From the NCBI GenBank assembly GCA_945861815.1, contig CAMAVV010000004.1, forward strand, positions 1-22,046: a stretch of 22,046 nucleotides of DNA. The letters are read 5' to 3'. This DNA is from Thermoflexus hugenholtzii JAD2. GTDB lineage: Bacteria; Chloroflexota; Dehalococcoidia; SHYB01. This document shows positions 1 to 8,045 of this stretch, piece after piece. Numbering within the stretch: position 1 is the first letter of the stretch; each line of letters begins with the position of its first letter. The notes beneath the pieces were generated by a model. It ran no database searches. It was given only the letters and a program-made list of their open reading frames with translations, and was not told the DNA's origin. Position numbers and translations under genes: made by a program.

Positions 1-634
1 ACTCGCCCTTGGGCGATGTGAAGTGCGCCAGCGCCTCTTTCGCCGTCCCGCGAAAGACCTCTTCGTACATCTTCGTCAACTCGCGGCAGACTGCGATGGG
101 CCGTTCGCCAAGCTCGGTGGCGATATCTTCAAGCGCCCCCTTCACCCGGTACGGCGATTCGAAGGCGACTAGCGTCAATTGGTGATAGAGGAATGATTTC
201 AACAGCGTGCGCCGTTCGCTGGGCATGCGCGGCAAAAAGCCGACAAAGGTGAACCGGTCGGAGGGCAAGCCGGAGACCGCCACCGCCGTCGGCACTGCGG
301 ATGCCCCCGGAATCACTTCGACTCGTATCCCTGCATCGATCGCGGCGCGCACAAGGCCAAAGCCAGGGTCGCTGATGGAGGGCATCCCTGCGTCGGTGAT
401 GAGCGCCACGTCGTGCTGGCGTAACTTTTCGACGAGTTGGGCCGCTCGATTCACTACGCCCTGCTCGTGATAGCTCACCAGAGGCGTCTTGATCTCATAG
501 CGCTGGAAGAGGATCTTGGCGTGGCGCGTATCCTCCGCGGCAACAAGGGGTACTTCCTTCAAGACCCGCAACGCCCGGAGGGTGATGTCCTCCAGGTTGC
601 CTATAGGCGTTCCTACGAGATAGAGCGTCGGCAC
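1..634 (-). CDS. rsmI: 16S rRNA (cytidine-1402-2'-O)-methyltransferase, C-terminus cut by window edge
   Basis: RsmI uses SAM to methylate the 2'-OH of C1402 in the decoding centre of 16S rRNA. About 211 residues are visible; the gene runs off the left edge, so the last part of a roughly 270-280 residue protein is missing. Family motifs appear in order: LYLVGTPIGNLEDIT at the N-terminus, AEDTRH, ITDAGMPSISDPG, VIPGASAV, GFLPR, ESPYR and CRELTK. The start is a GTG at 634-632, chosen because AAGGAG lies about 6 nt upstream and the first residues match the family start exactly. It is the last visible gene of a minus-strand cluster prfA-prmC-rsmI, separated from prmC by a palindromic repeat element of about 120 bp. 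Identification is secure from motifs; the only oddities are the GTG start and the truncation. Confidence 0.95.
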   Translation of the reverse strand, partial: MPTLYLVGTPIGNLEDITLRALRVLKEVPLVAAEDTRHAKILFQRYEIKTPLVSYHEQGVVNRAAQLVEKLRQHDVALITDAGMPSISDPGFGLVRAAIDAGIRVEVIPGASAVPTAVAVSGLPSDRFTFVGFLPRMPSERRTLLKSFLYHQLTLVAFESPYRVKGALEDIATELGERPIAVCRELTKMYEEVFRGTAKEALAHFTSPKGE

Positions 635-683
635 GATGGCTCCTTTTTATTGTCACCCTGTCGAAGACTCCTCGGATGACAGA

Positions 684-804
684 GACCTCTCCCTTGATCC
701 CTCCCCTGTGAAGGGAGGGACAACAGGCTCTTTAACGCCAGATGCGACACATGAAAACAAACGAAACGCCCCTTCCTTCTCAGGGAAGGGGTGGGGGTTA
801 GGTC
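684..804. repeat. Composite palindromic repeat (MITE/REP-like), copy 1
   Basis: An element of about 121 bp bounded by short inverted ends, GACCTCTCCC on the left and GGGTTAGGTC on the right. It contains two hairpins: TCCCTCCC 698-705 with GGGAGGGA 713-720, and CCCCTTCC 769-776 with GGAAGGGG 784-791 (7-nt loop). The same two modules, in the same relative order but opposite orientation, occur at 21889-22040, and one module occurs at 9294-9333. The right end overlaps the prmC 3' end: the TAA stop (minus strand) lies inside the repeat terminus GACCTAA. It fills most of the prmC-rsmI gap and may act as a transcription terminator or RNA-stability hairpin; that role is inferred. Confidence 0.75.
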
Positions 805-1655
805 GACCCCAACCCAATGATCAGCCCGCGCTCCATGCCCCCAAGGTCTCGATAGCTCGCGACGGTTGCTCCTGTCAGGATTCGCCGGGCGGCCTCGGTG
901 GCCTTCTGTGCCTGCCCTTCGCCAAGCTCTACCAGTACCCACTTGGGTCTCTGCGCCAGCGCCGCGACCTGCTTCAGCAATCGCACCACCACGCTGAGTC
1001 CGTCGTCGTGCGCGTAGAGGGCGAGGGATGGTTCGAAGAGGCGAATCTCCGGCTGAAGGCGTTCTGCATCGCTGTGTGCGATGTAGGGCAGGTTGGCGAC
1101 GACGATATCCACAGGCGAAGTGAGTGGCATAAGAAGGTCGCCTTGGAGCAGCCTCACCTGCGCAGATACCTCATGCCGCTCACAGTTCGCCTGCGCCACG
1201 TCCAGCGCATCTGGAGATATGTCTGTGGCATAGATGGTCGCCTTTGGCAGGTGCTTGGCGAGGCTCACGGCGATCGCGCCGCTTCCGGTCCCCACGTCGG
1301 CGATGGCGCACCCGTTGCCATAGGCGCCCTTCGCGATATCGAGCGTCAACTCCACCAGCGTCTCTGTCTCTTGGCGCGGGACCAGCACGCGGCGGTCGAT
1401 GGAGAAGTCCAGGCCGAAGAACTCGCGGTGGCCGGTGATATAGGCGAGGGGTTCGCGCTGGAGCCGCCGCTCGATGAAGCTGTTCAGGCGCTCTTTTGTT
1501 GGCGCGGCCACCGGCTCCTTGAGCGAGGCGTACATAGCCTCGCGGCTGTGCCCCGCGGCGTGCATCACCAGCACCTCTGCTTCCAGGGCGGCATCGCCCA
1601 GGCCCGCCTTCGCCAGCGCGGAGCGCGCCTCGCGCAGCGCCTCTGCCGTCCTCAC
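798..1655 (-). CDS. prmC: Peptide chain release factor N5-glutamine methyltransferase
   Basis: PrmC methylates the glutamine of the GGQ motif in release factors 1 and 2, using SAM, in the cytoplasm. The 285-residue length is typical. An N-terminal helical domain carries YITGHREFFGLDF at about residues 72-84. The Rossmann domain follows, with VPRQETETL (92-100), the SAM loop DVGTGSGAIA (120-129) and ANLPY (187-191). The usual catalytic motif is NPPY; here it reads NLPY, so the Asn, the second Pro and the Tyr are kept. VPRQETE also departs from the common IPRPETE. The GTG start at 1655 overlaps the prfA stop in a GTGA arrangement, implying translational coupling with its own substrate gene. The final codons and stop are provided by the edge of a palindromic repeat. 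Confidence 0.93.
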   Translation of the reverse strand: MRTAEALREARSALAKAGLGDAALEAEVLVMHAAGHSREAMYASLKEPVAAPTKERLNSFIERRLQREPLAYITGHREFFGLDFSIDRRVLVPRQETETLVELTLDIAKGAYGNGCAIADVGTGSGAIAVSLAKHLPKATIYATDISPDALDVAQANCERHEVSAQVRLLQGDLLMPLTSPVDIVVANLPYIAHSDAERLQPEIRLFEPSLALYAHDDGLSVVVRLLKQVAALAQRPKWVLVELGEGQAQKATEAARRILTGATVASYRDLGGMERGLIIGLGST

Positions 1656-2734
1656 GCCGTCACCTCTTGCAGCCGCCTCGATTGCTCGTGGGCCAGCAGC
1701 TGGTCGATGAGCCCTTCCAGCTTGCCGTCCATGACTTCCGAGAGGTTGTGGAGCGTCACGTCCATACGGTGGTCGGTGATGCGGTTCTGTGGATAGTTAT
1801 AGGTGCGTATCTTCTCTGAGCGGTCGCCGGTGCCCACCTGGGATCGCCGTGTGCTGGAGATGGCCGCCTCCTGCTTTTGCGTCTCCATGTCCAGCACGCG
1901 CGACCGGAGGACGTTCATCGCCTTAGTCTTGTTCTTGAGTTGGGAGCGCTCGTCTTGGCAGGTGGCGATGATACCTGTCGCAAGGTGGGTGATGCGAACG
2001 GCCGTTGCCACCTTTTGGACGTTTTGGCCGCCGTGGCCGCCCGCGTGGAAGATGTCGATTTTTATGTCGGCGGGGCTGATATGGATGTCCACCTCTTCCG
2101 CCTCCGGCAGCACGGCCACTGTCGCCGTCGAGGTGTGGATGCGCCCGCTGGCCTCCGTCTCCGGCACGCGCTGCACCCGGTGGACGCCGCTCTCGTGCTT
2201 CAGGCGGCTATAGGCGCCTTTGCCCTTGACTTCAAAGATGATTTCCTTAAAGCCGTCTGCTCCCGAGGAGTTGCTGTCCATCACTTCCGTCGCCCAGCCC
2301 TTGGTTGTGGCGTAGCGCGTATACATGCGGTAGAGGTCGGCGGCAAAGATCCCTGCCTCGTCGCCTCCTGTGCCGCCCCGGATCTCGACGATGACGCTCT
2401 TCTCATCGTTCGGGTCGATAGGCAGGATAGCCAGTTGCAGGGCTGGCTCTAACTTGTCCCGGCGCTTTTCGAGGGTTGCCAGTTCTTCCTTTGCCATGGC
2501 CATCATGTCCGCGTCGCCGCCTGATGCGATGAGCGCTTTCGTGTCGGCGATCTCCCGCTCGATGCGCTTGTAGTCCCGGAAGAGCGCCACTGCTCGCTCC
2601 AGGGAGGCGCGTTCCTTGGCAAGTACCTGCACCTTCTGGAAATCGTTCACGATATCGGGCCTGCCCATCATCTCGGCAAGCTCGTCGTATCGGCGCTCTT
2701 GGGACTTCAGTTTTGGAAGCAGTTTGTCGATCAT
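1652..2734 (-). CDS. prfA: Peptide chain release factor 1
   Basis: RF1 recognises UAA and UAG stop codons and triggers peptidyl-tRNA hydrolysis. The protein has 360 residues, the normal family length. The codon-recognition motif PET sits at residues 191-193 (P-x-T marks RF1, not RF2), and the catalytic GGQ at 235-237 in the context HAGGHGGQNVQ. GGTGGDEAGIF near residue 120 is also typical. The ATG at 2734 gives the normal N-terminus (MIDKL...) but has no good Shine-Dalgarno sequence. A strong hairpin at 2740-2779 ends 5 nt before the ATG, so initiation may depend on that structure. It is first in the cluster prfA-prmC-rsmI, with a 4-bp overlap into prmC. Confidence 0.97.
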   Translation of the reverse strand: MIDKLLPKLKSQERRYDELAEMMGRPDIVNDFQKVQVLAKERASLERAVALFRDYKRIEREIADTKALIASGGDADMMAMAKEELATLEKRRDKLEPALQLAILPIDPNDEKSVIVEIRGGTGGDEAGIFAADLYRMYTRYATTKGWATEVMDSNSSGADGFKEIIFEVKGKGAYSRLKHESGVHRVQRVPETEASGRIHTSTATVAVLPEAEEVDIHISPADIKIDIFHAGGHGGQNVQKVATAVRITHLATGIIATCQDERSQLKNKTKAMNVLRSRVLDMETQKQEAAISSTRRSQVGTGDRSEKIRTYNYPQNRITDHRMDVTLHNLSEVMDGKLEGLIDQLLAHEQSRRLQEVTA

Positions 2735-2739
2735 GGCTG

Positions 2740-2779
2740 TCTATCGTGGGAAAGCCCCCGCGAAGGGGGCTTTGATAGA
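2740..2779 (-). promoter_or_regulatory. 5'-UTR hairpin directly upstream of prfA
   Basis: Read on the minus strand, TCTATC pairs with GATAGA (outer 6 bp), then AAAGCCCCC pairs with GGGGGCTTT (9 bp) around a 5-nt TTCGC loop, with a 5-nt asymmetric bulge between the helices. The hairpin lies between the predicted promoter -10 and the ATG and ends 5 nt before the start codon. There is no T-run, so it is not a standard terminator. It could stabilise the 5' end or control ribosome access; either role is inference. Confidence 0.6.
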
Positions 2780-2782
2780 TAA

Positions 2783-2812
2783 AGTATACCGTAGAGAGGG
2801 TCGGGCGGTCGC
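2783..2812 (-). promoter_or_regulatory. Probable prfA promoter
   Basis: On the minus strand a near-consensus -10 TATACT lies at 2788-2783. The -35 is weak: GCGACC at 2812-2807 with 18-bp spacing. The start point would fall near 2776, so the transcript would begin almost exactly with the hairpin upstream of prfA. Confidence rests on the -10 and on the location between divergent genes. Confidence 0.45.
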
Positions 2813-2865
2813 GTGTCTGGGCGCGCGGCGGGCTATCAAGCTCTTCTATCGAGCTTTCCAGGTCG

Positions 2866-2894
2866 TTGACTCCCACAGCCTTCGTGTATATGCT
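2866..2894 (+). promoter_or_regulatory. Probable promoter of the amidohydrolase block
   Basis: TTGACT (2866-2871, 5 of 6 to consensus), 17-bp spacer, TATGCT (2889-2894, 4 of 6). It lies in the divergent gap between prfA and the first amidohydrolase, giving a leader of roughly 50 nt before the chosen ATG at 2954. Confidence 0.5.
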
Positions 2895-2953
2895 CACGAT
2901 TCCACAGGGGGAAAAGCGCGGGCGGCGAGGGGATGGCTACGGAGGTCAGAGGC

Positions 2954-4345
2954 ATGCTTATAGAGAAGGACTTCTCGGTCTTTGACTGCGATGCCCACGT
3001 CAACGAGCCGCATACCATCTGGTCGGACTACGTGGAGCCGGAATATAAAGATATCGTTCAGGCCGCCTTCTGGAAGGATGAAGACTTCGCCTACCTGAAC
3101 GGCCGCACGCCTGTCGCCTCCGGCACTCGCGCCGACCTTGTGGGGCGCATCACCTATAACCCCGCCACCATCGCAGGCCCCGGCATGGGCGATAAGCGCC
3201 TCCTCCGCCGCCTCCAGCAGATGCGCCTCACAGAGGCACAGGCCGATTACCTCGACCACAAGGGCGCATGGGATGGCGCAGCCCGCGTTCCTGACATGGA
3301 CCTGATGGGCATCGACCAGGTGCTCGTCATCCCCACCAAGATCATCAACCACTTCGTCTATGTGGAAAACGTCAACGGCGCATACGGCCTCGCCCGCGCC
3401 TACAACAACTGGGTCGCCGACTACTGCAAACCTTCGCCGGGACGCCTCTTTGGCGCGGGCATCCTGCCCCTCCAGTACATGGCCTATGCCGTCAAGGAGA
3501 TACGCCGCATGAAGGACATGGGCTTCCCCGTCGCCCTCATGCGCCCTATCGATGCCAAGAACCTCTACCCCAACCGCATCTACCAAGGCGCCTCGGACAG
3601 CTACCGCAACCGTGGCCTGACCATGGACTCCGTCTTCCGCACGCTGGAGGAGACGGGCGTCGTCTGCGGCATGCACACGCTTCCCCACACATCCGTCACC
3701 GGCTCGATGGAGACCAAGGCGACGATGGATACGCCCTGCCAGCTCTTGCACAGGGTCACGGAGAAAGATGGCGTCCGCGTCGACCAGCAAACGATGGGCT
3801 TTATCTGGGAGGGATCGGCCTGGCTTATCCAAGTTCTCCTCTCCGGCTTCTTCGATATCTACCCGAACATCAAGATGGCCATCTTTGAAACCAACGCCGC
3901 TTGGGTGCTGCAGGTCTTGGAGAGCTGCGACCGCGCCTTCAAACTCTATCGCAACGAGCGCCGCGTCCCCGCCAAGCGCCTGCCCAGCGAAGCCTTCCGC
4001 GACCAGTGCGTCATCGGATTTGAGGCCGATGAGACGCCCGTCTTCCGCCTGTGGGAACAGTTCCAGGACATCGCCATCTGGGCCTCGGACGCCTACCACC
4101 ACGATGGCGCGCCTGCATGGGACGCCCTGCACCTGATGGCGAAGCACAAGGTGCCCCGTGAGGCAATGGTGAAGCTGATGGGCGGCAACGCCCGTCGCAT
4201 GTACGGCATCGAGCCGAAGCTCTTTGTGCGCCACGAGCGCGAGATCCAGCGGCCCGACTGGTTCCCGAAGAAGGACGCCGCCTTCGAGCAGTGGTGGAAG
4301 CAGGAGGCCCATCCCAAGAAGCAAGCCGCTGCGAGGGGTGGCTAG
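2954..4345 (+). CDS. Amidohydrolase family protein (COG2159/PF04909-like), paralogue 1
   Basis: A 463-residue TIM-barrel metal-dependent hydrolase of the superfamily that includes ACMSD, gamma-resorcylate decarboxylase and LigW. Family signs are FDCDAHVNEP at residues 10-19, the central YNNWVADY, a GMHTLPHT segment and the late ASDAYHHDGA motif, whose Asp and His residues are expected at the metal site. The first motif is D-x-D-x-H, not the classical E/H-x-H, so metal binding may differ from characterised decarboxylases. The ATG at 2954 is preferred because GGAGG lies 8 nt upstream; an in-frame ATG at 2933 has GAGGGG only 1 nt away. It is first of three paralogues; the stop is 2 nt before the next start. 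Substrate unknown: hydrolysis or non-oxidative decarboxylation of a carboxylate are both possible. Confidence 0.85.
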   Translation: MLIEKDFSVFDCDAHVNEPHTIWSDYVEPEYKDIVQAAFWKDEDFAYLNGRTPVASGTRADLVGRITYNPATIAGPGMGDKRLLRRLQQMRLTEAQADYLDHKGAWDGAARVPDMDLMGIDQVLVIPTKIINHFVYVENVNGAYGLARAYNNWVADYCKPSPGRLFGAGILPLQYMAYAVKEIRRMKDMGFPVALMRPIDAKNLYPNRIYQGASDSYRNRGLTMDSVFRTLEETGVVCGMHTLPHTSVTGSMETKATMDTPCQLLHRVTEKDGVRVDQQTMGFIWEGSAWLIQVLLSGFFDIYPNIKMAIFETNAAWVLQVLESCDRAFKLYRNERRVPAKRLPSEAFRDQCVIGFEADETPVFRLWEQFQDIAIWASDAYHHDGAPAWDALHLMAKHKVPREAMVKLMGGNARRMYGIEPKLFVRHEREIQRPDWFPKKDAAFEQWWKQEAHPKKQAAARGG

Positions 4346-4347
4346 CC

Positions 4348-5532
4348 ATGCCCAAACACACCATGCGCGTCATCGATATCGATAGCCACGTCTATGAGCC
4401 GTCGGCTATCTGGGAGCGCTACCTGGACCCCAAGCACTACGCCGTTGCCCGCGCCGCCTTCTGGCACGCCACCGACAGCGACGGCGATACCACTGTCGTC
4501 CTCAACGGCAAGCCCGCCCGCGCTATGAACCGCAGCAAGCTCGTCCGTCAGGCGCTGTGGCGTCCCGGCATGACCCTCGACTCCATCGGCGCGCTGGACC
4601 CGGACCGCTATTCCGGCGTCAACCCCGGCTCTCAAGAGCCGCAGGCCCGCCTGAAAGATATGGATGCCCTGGGCATAGATGCCGCCCTCCTCTTCCCAAC
4701 GCTCTTCGCCGAATACCTCCCCGCCGTCGAAAACCCTGAGATGGCGACCCTCCTCGCCAGCGCCTACAACGATTGGCTCTTCGACTTCTCCTCCGCCGCT
4801 CCCAAGCGACTTCTCCCTGCCGCCTTTATCCCGTTGCACGATGTCGCCCTCGCCAAGGCCGAGGTGAAGCGCGTGGCAGCCAAGGGCTTCAAGGCCGCCG
4901 TCCTCCGGCCCTCCTTTGTCGGCGACCGCTTCATGAACTACCGCGCATACGAACCCCTGTGGCGGCTCTTCGAACAGCTTGGTCTGGCCGTCTTCGTCCA
5001 TCCCTCGCCAGGGGTCACAAACCCCGAGTGGACGTGCGCCGGCCCCTTCATCGAGCGCGTGGCCGACTACCTCAAGATCGGCCATGACATCGCCGAAACC
5101 GCCGCGCCGATGATGGATGCCGGAACAGCCTTCGTCGCATTCTTCTTCTGCGGCCATATGGAGGACTATCCCAAGCTCAAGCTCGCCTTTGCTCACGCCG
5201 GCGCGTCCTGGGTGAGCCTTGCCCTGGAGAAGGTTGAGACATTTGTCACTATCATGCCTGGCGCAAAAAAGATCAGCCTTGAGCCGGAGGAGGTCTTTCT
5301 CGAACGTCCCTCCCTTGTCGGCTTTGACGCCTGGGAGGTCATGGTGCCGCGCATGCACGATTTCTATGGCCCCATCGCCGCCTGGGGCTCCCGCTACCCG
5401 CACCACGACACTTCGACGCCTCAGGAAGCCATCGACAACCTGCGACGGTGGGACGTGCCTGAAGAGACGATTGCAAAGATGATGGGCGGCAACGCCACGA
5501 GATTCTTAGGTCTGATATGGGGGCCGGGCTAA
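4348..5532 (+). CDS. Amidohydrolase family protein (COG2159/PF04909-like), paralogue 2
   Basis: A 394-residue paralogue of its upstream neighbour. It shares the N-terminal VIDIDSHVYEP motif (residues 8-18), YNDWLFDF in the middle, the FVHPSPG segment and SRYPHHDTSTPQEAIDNL near the C-terminus, followed by MMGGNATRFLGL. The ATG at 4348 follows the previous stop by 2 nt and has AGGGG about 9 nt upstream; a longer in-frame start at 4291 would overlap the upstream gene and adds nothing resembling the family. Tight spacing implies co-transcription and probably coupled translation. A 9-bp hairpin has this gene's stop codon as its loop. The family is sure; the reaction is not. Confidence 0.85.
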   Translation: MPKHTMRVIDIDSHVYEPSAIWERYLDPKHYAVARAAFWHATDSDGDTTVVLNGKPARAMNRSKLVRQALWRPGMTLDSIGALDPDRYSGVNPGSQEPQARLKDMDALGIDAALLFPTLFAEYLPAVENPEMATLLASAYNDWLFDFSSAAPKRLLPAAFIPLHDVALAKAEVKRVAAKGFKAAVLRPSFVGDRFMNYRAYEPLWRLFEQLGLAVFVHPSPGVTNPEWTCAGPFIERVADYLKIGHDIAETAAPMMDAGTAFVAFFFCGHMEDYPKLKLAFAHAGASWVSLALEKVETFVTIMPGAKKISLEPEEVFLERPSLVGFDAWEVMVPRMHDFYGPIAAWGSRYPHHDTSTPQEAIDNLRRWDVPEETIAKMMGGNATRFLGLIWGPG

Positions 5533-5541
5533 GCTCGGCCC
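5521..5541 (+). other. Hairpin with the stop codon in its loop
   Basis: GGGCCGGGC (5521-5529) pairs with GCTCGGCCC (5533-5541), nine pairs including one G-T wobble, leaving the TAA stop of the second amidohydrolase as the 3-nt loop. No T-run follows, so a simple intrinsic terminator is unlikely. It could tune readthrough into, or decay of, the third amidohydrolase message. Confidence 0.5.
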
Positions 5542-5572
5542 GATTGGAGTCCCCCATTTGGGCGGAGGCATG

Positions 5573-6700
5573 ATGAACAACACCGTCGTTATCTCATCCG
5601 ATTCCCACGTCGTCGAGCCGCCTGACCTGTGGGTCTCGCGCATCGAAAGCCGCTTTCGCGACCGCGCGCCGCGCCTCGTCAGCAACGAAAAGGAAGACTA
5701 CTGGCAGTGTGAAGGCGCACCTCCGCGTCAGGTCGGCGGCATGGGCGTCGCAGGGAAGCCAAGCGACCAAGTGAGGCGCGAAGGGCGCTTCGATAAGGAC
5801 GTCCCCCGCAGCGGCTGGGACCCCAAGGCGAGGGTCGAGCCCATCGCGGCAGACGGCGTGAAGGCGGAAGTCCTCTATCCCACCGTTGGCCTTGGCGTCT
5901 ATCAGACGGCCGACCGCGAACTGCGCCTCGCCTCCCTCATGGCCTATAACGACTGGATCGCCGACTTTTGCTCTGCATTCCCCAACCGCTATAAAGGCAT
6001 CGCCATGCTCGATATCGAAGACCCGGCATGGAGCGCGCAGGAGCTCCGGCGCACGCGAAAGAAGGGCCTGGTCGGTGGCATGATTTCCATGTCGTCGGAA
6101 GAAGAAGAGGAATACCCCAAGCCTCAGTACGAACCCTTCTGGGCCGCCGCCCAAGAGACCGATAGCCCCATCAGCCTCCACATCGTGACCGCCAAGCGCC
6201 CCGTGACCCGCTATACACCCGGCATGGGCGCGACCGCTGACGTCCATGTGCGGCGCTGCCTTGCGGGGATGATCGCCGGCGGCCTCTTCCAGCGCTTCCC
6301 CACGCTCAAGGTCGTCTCCGCCGAGAACGATATCGGCTGGGTCCCCTACTTTATGGAGCGCAGCGACTATATCGCCGAGCGCCGCCAGCACCAATCGTGG
6401 TTCACGGCCAGCCGCACAGCGCTTCCCAGCGACCAGATACGTCAGCACGTCCATTTCACCTTCATGCGCGACCGCTGTTGGGTCCCCCTCCGCGAAACCA
6501 TCGGCATCGACCGCATCATGTGGGCCTCCGACTATCCTCACCTCGATAGCACCTGGCCCAAGTCCCGCGAAGCTATCGAAGGCATCCTCAAAGGCGTCCC
6601 GGAAGCCGAGAGCCGCAAGGTCGTTGGCGAGAATGCCGCCAAGCTCTACGGCTTCGATATCGCCGCCATCGCCACCCGCTCCGACAAGGCCCCCTGGTGA
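5573..6700 (+). CDS. Amidohydrolase family protein (COG2159/PF04909-like), paralogue 3
   Basis: A protein of about 375 residues with the same fold as the two upstream genes: VISSDSHVVEPPDLW at the N-terminus, YNDWIADFC around residue 120, SLHIVTAKRP, and the strong C-terminal motif MWASDYPHLDSTWP followed by VGENAAKLYGF. This one is the closest to the standard family pattern. Start choice is uncertain. ATG 5573 has GGAGG 4 nt upstream and gives the usual family N-terminus; ATG 5570 is too close to that site; a TTG at 5558 has TTGGAG 8 nt upstream. The gene follows its neighbour by about 40 nt across a stop-codon hairpin. Substrate unknown. Confidence 0.87.
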   Translation: MNNTVVISSDSHVVEPPDLWVSRIESRFRDRAPRLVSNEKEDYWQCEGAPPRQVGGMGVAGKPSDQVRREGRFDKDVPRSGWDPKARVEPIAADGVKAEVLYPTVGLGVYQTADRELRLASLMAYNDWIADFCSAFPNRYKGIAMLDIEDPAWSAQELRRTRKKGLVGGMISMSSEEEEEYPKPQYEPFWAAAQETDSPISLHIVTAKRPVTRYTPGMGATADVHVRRCLAGMIAGGLFQRFPTLKVVSAENDIGWVPYFMERSDYIAERRQHQSWFTASRTALPSDQIRQHVHFTFMRDRCWVPLRETIGIDRIMWASDYPHLDSTWPKSREAIEGILKGVPEAESRKVVGENAAKLYGFDIAAIATRSDKAPW

Positions 6701-6809
6701 CACATTCGTCTTTCTCTGGGACCAAATAATCTGCGCCATCTGCGGAATCTGTTCGTCTGCGAACTCCGTGTGTCGCACCGGAGCGGCTTAACACTTCGGG
6801 GGCCTCCAC

Positions 6810-7910
6810 ATGAAGATCCAAGCCGCCGTCCTTCGCAAGCTCAACGTCCCGATGGAGATCGAGGAGTTGGAGCTAGGCCCTGTGCTTGCCGAAGACGTTC
6901 TTGTGAAAGTCGCCGCCTGCGGCGTCTGCCACAGCGACCTCAATGCCGTGAAAGGCTTTGTCCAGCGTCCCTTGCCCCTTGTCATGGGCCACGAGGGAGC
7001 AGGCGTCGTCGTAGAGGTTGGGAAGAACGTCACCTCGGTCAAACCAGGAGACCATGTGGTCATGAGCTTCCAGCCCTATTGCGGCCAGTGCCCACATTGC
7101 CGCGAGGGCCACACCTACCGCTGCGCGAACCGCCGGAATGCGAATGGCGTCATGTGGGATGGCACGCCGCGCCTTCGCAAGAACGGCGAAGTTGTCTACC
7201 AACTCGCTCCCGTCACCGCCTTTGCCACCTACTCCATCCTCCACTACAGCGCCGCGGTTCCCATCCCCAAAGACGTCCCCCTCGACCGCGCCTGTCTGGT
7301 CGGCTGCGCTATCTCCACGGGCATGGGGGCTGCTCTCCATAACGCCCGCGTGCGCGCGGGAAGCACAGCGCTGGTCATTGGTTGCGGCGGCATCGGCCTC
7401 AGCATCGTCCAAGGCTGCCGCATCTCCGGCGCGAGCCGCATCATCGTCGCCGACCTCTTCGATAAGAAGCTCGAAGAGGCGAAGCGCTTCGGCGCGACCG
7501 ACGGCGTGAACGCGAAGAAGGGCAAGATCGTCGACCAGGTCATGCAGCTCACAGAGGGGCGCGGCGTCGACTATGCCTTCGAGGCCGTTGGCAATACCCA
7601 GTGCATGATGGACTGCTTCGAGAGCCTCAGTCGCGGCGGCCTCGCCGTCCTCGTCGGCCTGGAGCCCGACCCCAAAAGCACGCTCCCCATCTCGCCGGGA
7701 AAGCTGCGCATGGAGCGCTCCATCACCGGCTCAGGGGGCGGCCTCACCGTTCCCTGGCGCGACTTCCCGCTCTATATCGACTACTACAAGCAGGGCCGCC
7801 TCCTCCTCGATGAGATGGTCACCAGCTATGGCCGCCTCGCCGATGTGAACCGCGCCATGGAGGCCCTTGATCGCGGCGAAACCCTCCGCACCGTGTTGCG
7901 GATGGGCTAA
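6810..7910 (+). CDS. Zinc-dependent medium-chain alcohol dehydrogenase, paralogue 1
   Basis: A 366-residue cytoplasmic MDR-family dehydrogenase that interconverts an alcohol and an aldehyde or ketone using NAD(H). Catalytic zinc ligands are visible as Cys40 (CGVCHSD), His61 (GHEGAG) and Cys166 (LVGCAISTGMGA). The structural zinc site has four cysteines, Cys91, 94, 97 and 105. The Rossmann loop GCGGIG lies at 191-196, and an acidic Asp215 at the end of the second strand favours NAD over NADP. The architecture resembles class III-type or NDMA-type dehydrogenases. The ATG at 6810 has only a weak GGGGG upstream. It sits about 110 nt after the amidohydrolases and is followed by a close paralogue, so a shared pathway is likely; the substrate cannot be read from sequence. 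Confidence 0.9.
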   Translation: MKIQAAVLRKLNVPMEIEELELGPVLAEDVLVKVAACGVCHSDLNAVKGFVQRPLPLVMGHEGAGVVVEVGKNVTSVKPGDHVVMSFQPYCGQCPHCREGHTYRCANRRNANGVMWDGTPRLRKNGEVVYQLAPVTAFATYSILHYSAAVPIPKDVPLDRACLVGCAISTGMGAALHNARVRAGSTALVIGCGGIGLSIVQGCRISGASRIIVADLFDKKLEEAKRFGATDGVNAKKGKIVDQVMQLTEGRGVDYAFEAVGNTQCMMDCFESLSRGGLAVLVGLEPDPKSTLPISPGKLRMERSITGSGGGLTVPWRDFPLYIDYYKQGRLLLDEMVTSYGRLADVNRAMEALDRGETLRTVLRMG

Positions 7911-8045
7911 GGCCGTATCTTCCGCCCTCGGCCCGATCCTATCGTGATGCCTGCCCTGACGGACACCGTGCTTTCTGTCACCTTGAGCGCTCACGGTCCG
8001 CCGGGAAGCGAACAGGTCTACGCTCTGCCATCTTTCCGTTTGTTA

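Noticed and set aside
684..804. CRISPR array or tandem repeat
   Set aside because: The repeated units are inverted palindromic modules without regular unique spacers.
636..1796. Plus-strand open frame of 386 codons opposite rsmI/prmC
   Set aside because: It is antisense to prmC, has no family features and crosses a palindromic repeat.
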